Shown here one piece after another: positions 1 to 4,868 of a stretch of DNA of 6,058 bases; the first letter of the stretch is position 1; every line of letters begins with the position of its first letter. The notes under the pieces are model-generated. The model did not search any database, was not told where the DNA came from, and saw nothing but the letters and a program-made list of their open reading frames with translations. The DNA is from Deltaproteobacteria bacterium (lineage in GTDB: Bacteria > Desulfobacterota > Desulfobacteria > Desulfobacterales > ETH-SRB1). The translations under genes were made by a program, and so were the position numbers. The DNA is taken from contig JAFCZU010000515.1 in NCBI GenBank assembly GCA_019314185.1, forward strand, positions 1-6,058. The letters are read 5' to 3'.

Positions 1-174
1 TTTTCAGACAGGATGGTGATGCTGAAAGCAGGAAAAGTCTTTTGTACCGGAGAACCACGACAAGTAATGACGGTTGAAAACATAAAGTCCGTATACGGAG
101 TAGAATCGGAAATAATCTCGATCAACGGTCATCCGTATATATTACCAACCAAGCCTGTGAATGAACAAGGGTGA
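1..174 (+). CDS. ABC transporter ATP-binding protein, C-terminal fragment (FepC/BtuD type)
   Basis: The frame is open from base 1 and ends at TGA 172-174, giving the last 57 residues of a protein whose start lies outside the window. It reads SDRMVMLKAGKVFCTGEPRQ, then VMTVENIKSVYGVE, and ends with a short tail containing NGHPYILP. This is the usual end of the ATPase subunit of iron-siderophore/haem/cobalamin importers: after the H-loop comes 'D.vvlL..G.v...G.p..vlt.e.l...yg.....'. Such subunits sit on the cytoplasmic face and hydrolyse ATP to drive uptake through a FecCD/BtuC-type permease. The Walker and signature motifs are upstream and cannot be checked, so the substrate cannot be assigned. 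The 274-bp gap and a repeat element separate it from the next gene, so the two need not share an operon. Confidence 0.8.
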   Translation, partial: FSDRMVMLKAGKVFCTGEPRQVMTVENIKSVYGVESEIISINGHPYILPTKPVNEQG

Positions 175-191
175 AGTTCGGATTAATCTGA

Positions 192-208
192 AGACTATTT
201 TATAGTCT
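192..208. other. Short perfect stem-loop after the ABC ATPase gene
   Basis: AGACTAT (192-198) and ATAGTCT (202-208) form a 7-bp perfect stem around a TTT loop, 18 bases after the ATPase stop. It is AT-rich and is followed by AAAAAC rather than a T run, so it is a poor Rho-independent terminator on the plus strand. It may still act as an mRNA 3' stabilising hairpin. Function is not established. Confidence 0.35.
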
Positions 209-294
209 AAAAACGATATAGGGTTTAAACGGTTAAATAAGGAGCCTATTACATTGCTTTGGAAATTAACCAAAGGGATAAACTTTTAGTTTGG

Positions 295-422
295 AGTTAC
301 AAGTGAACTAAAGTGAGCTAAAGTTAATGAGTCGCTTTGCTCCATCTTTTTATATAAAATTGACTGCGCTAAAAGCGTATTCCTCAACTTTAGTCACTTG
401 TAACTTTAGTCACTTATAACTT
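295..422. repeat. Inverted-repeat element with ACTTTAG-type arms (MITE-like)
   Basis: The left arm (295-326, AGTTACAAGTGAACTAAAGT then GAGCTAAAGTT) is matched in reverse complement by the right arm (386-422, AACTTTAGTCACTTGTAACT then TTAGTCACTTATAACT). Each arm is a small tandem of the unit ACTTTAGTCACTT. The core (327-385) carries GTCGCTTTGCTCC, a self-complementary TTTTATATAAAA-like stretch, and GCGCTAAAAGCG. No reading frame of note lies inside. The right edge comes within about 15 bases of the Shine-Dalgarno site of the TPR gene, so the element would be transcribed into its leader or would separate it from an upstream promoter. It is read here as a non-autonomous palindromic repeat. Copy number in the genome cannot be seen. 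Confidence 0.65.
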
Positions 423-448
423 TTTTGTAGTTTATTAGGAGAGTTTAA

Positions 449-1015
449 ATGAATTGGGAAGCTGTTAAAGACGATACGTACTATCGCGGACGAAGATTGG
501 AGGCTGAAGCACGAAAAGATTCTGATACAAATCAATGGCATGAGTATGCAAAGCTAAAGACTCTTAAGGGCAGCTATGCATTAGGAATTTACGGATATAT
601 GAATGCCGCATACCTGTTCGAAGCTCGTGGTGAAATGGATGCCGCGGTGTCCGCATACAAAAAGGGACTGTCTGCCGCAATGCTGGCTGGGAACAAGGAA
701 CTTGCAGTCATTCTTACGTATCGGGCGGCACAGATTCATGAACAGGCAAAGAACTGGAACGCATGCATTGCGGTTTATGAAAAACTTGCGATTTTCTGCG
801 AGGAGAAAAAGGCATATTTTCTTGCCGCGGATGCCTATGAACACGCAACCGAGATCATGGTGAAATCAGGCTTGGATGTAACGCATTACAGCAAACCGAT
901 CGATATCTGGGAGCAAAACGCACTATACTGGGAAAAACACGGCCACGACCATGACGCTGTGTGGAGCCGACAGCACATCGAGCTTTACAAAAAGCTGTTC
1001 GGGGTGAAAAAATGA
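449..1015 (+). CDS. TPR-like helical-repeat protein, partner of the DUF2117 gene
   Basis: This is a 188-residue soluble protein with no signal peptide or membrane segment. The start at 449 is supported by AGGAG at 437-441, seven bases upstream. Residues ~47-145 look like consecutive TPR-type helical hairpins: YMNAAYLFEARGEMDAAVSA, then LTYRAAQIHEQAKNWNACIA with VYEKL, then AYFLAADAYEHATEI. They show the spaced Ala/Gly/Tyr pattern of tetratricopeptide repeats. A further W/Y-rich helical part (IDIWEQNALYWEKHG) fills ~150-182. TPR proteins are scaffolds for protein-protein contacts, so this one probably binds a partner rather than catalysing a reaction. Its stop overlaps the start of the DUF2117 gene by ATGA (1012-1015), which implies translational coupling and points to the DUF2117 protein as partner or co-functioning product. 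I do not recognise a named family. Confidence 0.75.
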   Translation: MNWEAVKDDTYYRGRRLEAEARKDSDTNQWHEYAKLKTLKGSYALGIYGYMNAAYLFEARGEMDAAVSAYKKGLSAAMLAGNKELAVILTYRAAQIHEQAKNWNACIAVYEKLAIFCEEKKAYFLAADAYEHATEIMVKSGLDVTHYSKPIDIWEQNALYWEKHGHDHDAVWSRQHIELYKKLFGVKK

Positions 1016-2136
1016 TTGGAGTCTTATTCCACGGACCGGAGGTGTTCGATTCCGGCTGGGGATCTCGGATTATCGACGTTATGAAAGCTTTAGATGACGT
1101 GCGCTGTGTGTTAGCCGGAGCCATGGGGCGCACTGCGGTAATTGATAATGGATTGGAGGAAATCGAGTTTTGGTGGAAAATGCCCGGAGCCTGTATCCAT
1201 GATCTGGCGTCACAGGTCGATGCCGTTATTATCGTCAATTACGCAAAATCCGAACAAGCAGGACTTGTCTTTGGGGCCATGGTCGTTGAACGAGCAAAGG
1301 TAAACATCCCAATTATACAGGTGGAATGCAGCGGACCTTTCTTTGTAGAATGGGTTGAAGGATGCGATCCGCATATAACCAGCGTATTGCGGCAAATGGA
1401 AATTCCACAAAGAGATGAAATACTGATCAAACCATCTGTTTGGGAAGCGGACGGAAAAGTATACCGTCGCATGACAACGGCTGCTCCCGGCGATTTTATC
1501 CTCATAAACGGCATTATGGCCGGCCGGGCAACCAGAACGGAGATTGTAATTGTATGTAAAGACGGCCACATAATCGAAATTCAAGGGGCAGACATCAAAG
1601 AGCATGGAATTGAAAAGTTGGACCGGTTCGGAGGCGTGGATCTGCAAGCAGTTAAGTTGGCCTCCACCAATACGCTTCGACGCATGGAACATACGCCCCG
1701 GACACAAAAGACAAAGGGATGCGGGGTGGTGTTTATCGACCACGCCGGCATGCATGTGTACGATTTAGCCCATGAAGCAGAAGGTGTCGTCACGGTAGGA
1801 GACGATACAACCGCTGTTGTTGGAGATATCCTATACCGATTCCAAATTCCAGTCATCGGCATCGTGGACGGAGACGCAGACATGATACTCCAAAACGGTC
1901 ACTTCACATCAAGATCGGTGAGACTGACTGTGCAAGAAGATGATCTGTTCGGGCTAAAAGTCTTCGAGACAGTGTTTCAAGGCAAACAAGAAATTGATGC
2001 CGGCTTTGAGCAGGTACGTAACCAAATCATAGAACTCGCTGAGAAATCTGAGCAGGTATGCAGCAGCGAAACCTTCAATAACAACGAGTGGCACATCCAT
2101 AACTTAACATCCAGCCCCATTGCCGAACCAATTTGA
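1012..2136 (+). CDS. DUF2117 family protein
   Basis: This is a 374-residue protein with ATG at 1012 overlapping the TGA of the TPR gene. An upstream in-frame ATG at 961 lies inside the TPR gene and is less likely, because MIGVLFHGPE at 1012 is the family's natural N-terminus and GGGGTG (1001-1006) precedes it. Family hallmarks visible are HGPEVFDSGW (residues 7-16), GAMGRTAVID (36-45), VGDDTT (262-267) and GDILYRFQIPVIGIVDGDAD (271-290). The DUF2117 family is uncharacterised and best known from methanogens and related archaea. The conserved Asp/Thr/Gly-rich VGDDTT..GDI..R..IPVIGI.DGD block looks like a nucleotide- or metal-binding loop, but no activity is established. The last ~25 residues (350-374, from CSSETF on) do not look like family sequence and lie opposite an apparent coding remnant on the minus strand. 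The native 3' end may therefore have been replaced. The N-terminal ~345 residues appear intact. Confidence 0.85.
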   Translation: MIGVLFHGPEVFDSGWGSRIIDVMKALDDVRCVLAGAMGRTAVIDNGLEEIEFWWKMPGACIHDLASQVDAVIIVNYAKSEQAGLVFGAMVVERAKVNIPIIQVECSGPFFVEWVEGCDPHITSVLRQMEIPQRDEILIKPSVWEADGKVYRRMTTAAPGDFILINGIMAGRATRTEIVIVCKDGHIIEIQGADIKEHGIEKLDRFGGVDLQAVKLASTNTLRRMEHTPRTQKTKGCGVVFIDHAGMHVYDLAHEAEGVVTVGDDTTAVVGDILYRFQIPVIGIVDGDADMILQNGHFTSRSVRLTVQEDDLFGLKVFETVFQGKQEIDAGFEQVRNQIIELAEKSEQVCSSETFNNNEWHIHNLTSSPIAEPI

Positions 2137-2339
2137 AAAACAAGTGCAGCGAAGACAAAGGCCAGGATCGTGTTAAACGCCTTCCCTCGCACGCTCTGCG
2201 CCAACGTCCCGTAAATATTTGTAATATTCACATCAATGTCGTTAACTTCGTGGTGATTAATAATAAAATCGCCTAATTTAATAGTATAGGAATTTCCTAT
2301 TTTATGCCTAATAAATTCAGTCCCATAGGATATAGGTGG
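2091..2339 (-). pseudogene. Possible remnant of a small membrane protein, antiparallel to the DUF2117 3' end
   Basis: On the minus strand this segment reads FIRHKIGNSYTIKLGDFIIN, then HHEVNDIDVNITNIYGTLAQ, then SVRGKAF, followed by a convincing hydrophobic helix NTILAFVFAALVFQIGSAMG (about 2115-2174). The composition is protein-like: a polar strand-rich part, then one transmembrane segment. There is no ATG between the repeat element and this part. Upstream the frame runs straight into the TTCGATGTT repeat arm at ~2345, as if the 5' end was replaced by the element. Downstream it runs into antisense DUF2117 sequence, so the other boundary is also unclear. I read it as a gene fragment trapped between DUF2117 and the repeat. 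I do not recognise the family. Chance antisense coding remains possible. Confidence 0.35.
2286..2300. other. 15-base perfect palindrome ATAGGAATTTCCTAT
   Basis: ATAGGAA and TTCCTAT flank a single central T. It lies inside the putative membrane-protein remnant, in an AT-rich stretch near the TTCGATGTT repeat element. Operator-like dyads of this size occur by chance in AT-rich DNA, so no role is assigned. Confidence 0.3.
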
Positions 2340-2347
2340 ATTTTTTT

Positions 2348-2544
2348 GAACGTCCAACATCGAACATCGAACCTTGAACATCGAATGATGAAATCGCTCC
2401 TGCCCGCCATCGCGAGTTGTACTCAATGTTCTTCGTTCTTTTGTTGTCTCGCTCAGGCGAGGCGGGCGGGTCGCTCTGCCGATTTATAAATTGGCAGAAT
2501 TCCTTATTCAAAATTCGATGTTGGACGTTCGATGTTCGACGTTC
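2348..2544. repeat. Inverted-repeat element with TTCGATGTTGGACGTTC-type arms (MITE-like)
   Basis: The left arm (2348-2386) begins GAACGTCCAACATCGAACAT and continues as repeats of the unit CGAACATC to ..CATCGAAT. The right arm (2513-2544) starts ATTCGATGTTGGACGTTC and ends GATGTTCGACGTTC, its reverse complement with small unit differences. The core has CGCTCAGGCGAGGCGGGCGG (G/C-rich) and a hairpin TGCCGATTTATAAATTGGCA (2477-2496), then GAATTCCTTATTC. Elements with these arms are familiar as dispersed intergenic repeats in deltaproteobacterial and some other environmental genomes (recollection, not searched). It separates two gene fragments, so it probably marks a site of rearrangement. Confidence 0.8.
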
Positions 2545-2556
2545 ATCTTTTAAGCC

Positions 2557-2569
2557 CGCCCGAAGGGCG
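2557..2569. other. GC-rich hairpin
   Basis: CGCCC (2557-2561) pairs with GGGCG (2565-2569) around a GAA loop. It is followed by CTAAG, not a T run, so it is not a standard terminator. It lies just after the TTCGATGTT element and may be part of a longer version of that repeat. Confidence 0.3.
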
Positions 2570-2635
2570 CTAAGTTCATGACATTGATATTGACCTTACG
2601 GCTTGCCTGATAAACGGTATTAATTGGAGATTAAT

Positions 2636-2770
2636 TTGAGCGACTACACCGTTTTTCCAAATGCGCCCATTACAGAAGCTGTTATAGACATAAAAGCTCA
2701 ACTCCCTGAGGAAACAAATCCAAATTGCACATCGGCCCGCCGCTTAGCTCTACGAGGCCCCAAAACTTGA
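2636..2770 (+). pseudogene. Truncated N-terminus of a TIGR04255-like protein
   Basis: A TTG start at 2636 with GGAG at 2626-2629 (spacing 6) opens a 44-codon frame: LSDYTVFPNAPITEAVIDIK, then AQLPEETN. The pattern 'sdy..f.nAPI.EAvIdI...lp' is the usual N-terminus of TIGR04255 proteins, a sporadically distributed family of ~250-residue proteins of unknown function. After about residue 29 the resemblance stops. The frame continues with unrelated Arg/Pro-rich residues (CTSARRLALRGPKT) to TGA at 2768. The body of the gene is therefore missing, and the DUF2293 start follows 7 bases later. It is most likely a deletion remnant whose start signals survive. It could still be translated as a 44-residue peptide. 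Confidence 0.55.
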
Positions 2771-2777
2771 AAAGCAG

Positions 2778-3488
2778 ATGAAAAAGACTTTTGATATAAA
2801 AGTTTTCATATCAAGCAGAGAATCCTGTTGTGAGGAGTGTCATGAAAATCTTGGACGAAAGGCCTGGATTACACTCGTAAAAGACAAAGGAGCGCTCTGC
2901 CTGTCATGTGCCGACCTTGATCATCTTGTATTTTTGCAGGCCGGTGACGCTGCGCTGACGCGACGTGCACGAAAACATTCAACCTTATCGGCAGTGGTCT
3001 TAAATTGGAGCCGTGCCCGAAAACGATATGAAAGGCAGGGTCTTCTTGTCGAAGTCAAGGGGCTTGAACAGGCTGAACAAGAATGTCTTGCCGACAGTGA
3101 GGTTAGAGCGCGCCGAGGAGAACGTGCCGCGGCACGGCGGGCAGAGCTTGATCAACAATACATAGAGCAGTTCGCCCGACAAGTATGCAAACTTTTTCCA
3201 GGGTGCCCGCATGGAAGGGAATTGAGCATTGCCGAACACGCTTGTCTGAAATACAGCGGCCGTGTCGGACGTTCGGCAGCAGCCAAATCTTTTGACATGC
3301 AGGCAATTCAATTGGCTGTAATTGCACATATTCGACATGCTGAAACAAAATATGATTTTCTTCTCGCAAAAGGCTATGACAGATTCGATGCACGGGCCAT
3401 GATAAAAGATTTAATCGATCAGATTCTGATGAAGTGGAGAGAGACAATGACTCCAACGATATTTCGAGAAAAGGGTGGGAACCACTAA
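2778..3488 (+). CDS. DUF2293 family protein with N-terminal Cys4 (zinc-ribbon-like) module
   Basis: This is a 236-residue soluble protein with ATG at 2778. The preceding AAAAGCAG is only a weak Shine-Dalgarno, and no better in-frame start exists. The N-terminus carries C18-x2-C21 and C41-x2-C44 (..CCEECHENLGRKAW.., ..GALCLSCADLDHL..), a layout suited to binding one zinc. A basic helical linker follows (RRARKHSTLSAVVLNWSRAR, ~63-85, and a charged coiled-coil-like stretch to ~130). The C-terminal part from ~130 to ~225 holds the DUF2293 signature: LFPGCP, IAEHACLKYSGRVGRSAAAK, AVIAHIRHAETKYDFLLAKG, DARAMIKDLID. Length fits a complete member. The function of DUF2293 is unknown. The Zn module and many Arg/Lys residues would suit nucleic-acid binding, which is inference. 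Its last 55 bases overlap the next gene if that gene starts at GTG 3434. Confidence 0.85.
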   Translation: MKKTFDIKVFISSRESCCEECHENLGRKAWITLVKDKGALCLSCADLDHLVFLQAGDAALTRRARKHSTLSAVVLNWSRARKRYERQGLLVEVKGLEQAEQECLADSEVRARRGERAAARRAELDQQYIEQFARQVCKLFPGCPHGRELSIAEHACLKYSGRVGRSAAAKSFDMQAIQLAVIAHIRHAETKYDFLLAKGYDRFDARAMIKDLIDQILMKWRETMTPTIFREKGGNH

Positions 3489-4250
3489 TCGAATCCGCGC
3501 GCAAATGGCTCAAAGCTGTCTGGAAAGACTGGATAAAAGCCAACAAACGAATTCAGGTCGATTACCCGTTACGTCATAGATACGGTATCGCTCCCAATGT
3601 TCTCATACGCGCCTCCCTTCCTGATGTTTACCGTCTGAATAAGGAACTGGGCAAGGACAGGACCAGGAAGCTGGTGCGTCTAATCGAAGATGGCTTTTTC
3701 TTCAAAGCGGAGAACACGGAAGTCTCGTCCATGACAGCGGCTGATTACTTCCAGTATTGCAAAATCGCCTATATAGCCGGGAAACGCAAAGAGGAGACAG
3801 TCGATGAATCTTTGTCTGGTCGAGAGATGTATAGCCGATATGCCGACGGCCGGCACGAAGGGCTTCTGGACATAGATCCAGCCTCCGAGCAGGAGTTTCC
3901 TTACTGTTTCGCGCCAGTTCTCATACAGGCAAGAGGGTTTCAAGGTTGAGCTACGAGGCGAATCTATCGGCAGAATGGTAGAGACGATGCGCATGTTCCT
4001 GGCAATCCACGAGGGAAAGCTTCCCATTTCTATCGCCAATCCGGAAGGCGTCCTCAAACGACTTCTGGCTCAAGACAACATCGGAATCATTCCCTCTTAC
4101 GCCTCGCTGCACAGGTCTAACCAGCATTTCAGCCAGGATGAAGATGTGTTCGACGTCATGCGCTACGATGATCTGGGCCGATTCAAGCGCCGGATAACCC
4201 CTTTCGTCACATGGGAACCCTTGCCCATCCTTAAGCCAAGAAACGCATGA
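3434..4250 (+). pseudogene. Hypothetical protein gene broken by a frameshift near 3897
   Basis: Two frames together make one protein-like sequence. Frame A runs from GTG 3434 (MERDNDSNDISRKGWEPLIE..) and is convincing to ..GRHEGLLDIDPASEQEF (~3898), then degenerates to a stop at 3949. Frame B is convincing from just after the TTT at 3896-3898 (LTVSRQFSYRQEGFKVELRG, ESIGRMVETMRMFLAIH..) to the stop at 4250 (..TWEPLPILKPRNA). Dropping one T from 3896-3898 joins them into ~271 residues. The junction could also be a larger out-of-frame deletion. The protein is soluble, with an amphipathic W/K-rich N-terminus (ARKWLKAVWKDWIKANKR) and motifs such as PLRHRYGIAPNVLIRASLPD and REMYSRYADGRHEGLLDIDP. 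I do not recognise the family. The GTG start overlaps DUF2293 by 55 bases and lacks a clear Shine-Dalgarno, so the true start is uncertain. The compact spacing suggests co-transcription with DUF2293. A sequencing error cannot be excluded. Confidence 0.6.
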
Positions 4251-4532
4251 ACAGGGAATCAGCTTCGAGTTAAACAGCCCGCATGAAGCCAATCCCAGGA
4301 TAGAAGTCATGACTAAAATTATGAAGTAGCGCTTTGATATGTAGTAGAGGCATAGCGGGCAGGTATTATGGTTATAAAGGTTGTAAAGAGGGAAAGGGTT
4401 GTGCATTGATGAATTCCTTCGGGATGGATAACTTCCTTTGGAAGAGATGATTTGCTTCACAAAGGATGAGTTCTTTATGTACACCTTCGGTAGAAGGTAC
4501 GGAGCTTTTACCCTTAATGTGACAAAATAGAA
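4251..4532. other. Intergenic interval with possible minus-strand coding traces
   Basis: There is no intact gene in these 282 bases. On the minus strand one frame gives a lipoprotein-like signal sequence (SKRYFIILVMTSILGLASCG, ~4278-4337). Another frame is open without a start codon from 4539 to the stop at 4372-4374. Several small stem-loops are visible, for example CTTCC-TTT-GGAAG near 4434-4446 and CCTTC-GGTA-GAAGG near 4484-4497. It lies between the convergent frameshifted gene and hicB, and no T-tailed terminator was found for either. Confidence 0.5.
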
Positions 4533-4868
4533 CTAATGATCATGAACAGCTTGACTCAATATTTCCGCAACCCACTGATTGATGCTTTTACCGCTGGTTT
4601 CCGCAGCCATACCAACGGCGGCGTGAATGTCCGGCGATATGCGAAGCATCAGTTTGCCGGAATAGTTTTTTTGCGGTTTCCTGCCAAGTTTTTCATAGGT
4701 TTCAAGATAATCATCAACCGCTTCCTCGAAGGCGGAGCGCAGTTCTACCACAGACTCGCCATGGAACCCTACCACGTCTCGAATGCCGGCAATATGCACA
4801 ACAAAGCAACCGTCTTCATCGCTGTATTCAATGCGGGCCGCATAACCCTTATGCTTCATGGTCTTCAT
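4533..4868 (-). CDS. hicB: HicB family antitoxin
   Basis: This is a 111-residue protein. ATG at 4868-4866 overlaps the hicA TGA by ATGA and is preceded by GGGGTGAG (4872-4879 on the plus strand). A second Met three codons on is less well placed. The N-terminal part (residues ~7-60: YAARIEYSDEDGCFVVHIAG .. VVGFHGESVVELRSAFEEAV) is the HicB RNase H-like fold that binds and blocks the HicA toxin. The C-terminal part (~68-108: GKLMLRISPDIHAAVGMAAE .. SINQWVAEIL) is a ribbon-helix-helix DNA-binding domain, which in this family represses the operon together with HicA. Order hicA-hicB and translational coupling are typical. The gene looks intact, so the antitoxin and repressor are likely functional even though the toxin partner carries an insertion. 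Conditional regulation by HicB binding the palindrome at the hicA start is plausible but inferred. Confidence 0.9.
   Translation of the reverse strand: MKTMKHKGYAARIEYSDEDGCFVVHIAGIRDVVGFHGESVVELRSAFEEAVDDYLETYEKLGRKPQKNYSGKLMLRISPDIHAAVGMAAETSGKSINQWVAEILSQAVHDH

Larger units (their letters stand above)
2137..2635. other. Gene-poor interval between DUF2117 and the TIGR04255 remnant
   Basis: These 499 bases hold most of the minus-strand membrane-protein remnant (to ~2339), the 197-bp inverted-repeat element (2348-2544), and a small GC hairpin CGCCC-GAA-GGGCG (2557-2569). There is also a leader of the TIGR04255 remnant with a possible 10-codon ORF (ATG 2578 to TGA 2608-2610). The short plus and minus frames that cross the repeat are translations of repeat arms and are not taken as genes. 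No terminator with a T run was found directly after the DUF2117 stop. Confidence 0.6.

Noticed and set aside
295..422. CRISPR array from the repeated ACTTTAGTCACTT units
   Set aside because: Units are only ~13-15 bases, adjacent or in opposite arms, with no regular spacers of 25-40 bases. The layout is an inverted repeat.
961..1011. Upstream ATG at 961 as the DUF2117 start
   Set aside because: It lies within the TPR gene and would add 17 residues unlike the family. The ATG at 1012 begins with the family's MIGVLFHGPE and overlaps the previous stop as ATGA.
1210..1883. Long minus-strand open frames across the DUF2117 gene
   Set aside because: They are antisense shadows of a well-supported gene, rich in Cys/Ser/His/Pro with no recognisable motifs.
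2304..2511. Short frames on both strands through the TTCGATGTT element
   Set aside because: Their residues are translations of repeat arms (for example NVQHRTSNLEHR, SSFDVQGSMFDVG), a known artefact of this kind of repeat.
3893..3900. Programmed ribosomal frameshift site
   Set aside because: GAGTTTCC is not a slippery heptamer of the usual X-XXY-YYZ form, and no strong downstream pseudoknot or stem is evident. A mutation is simpler.
4410..4505. Structured RNA or intron fragment from the series of small hairpins
   Set aside because: The hairpins are 5-8 bp, without any recognised intron, riboswitch or tRNA motif, and can be explained by composition or a coding remnant.
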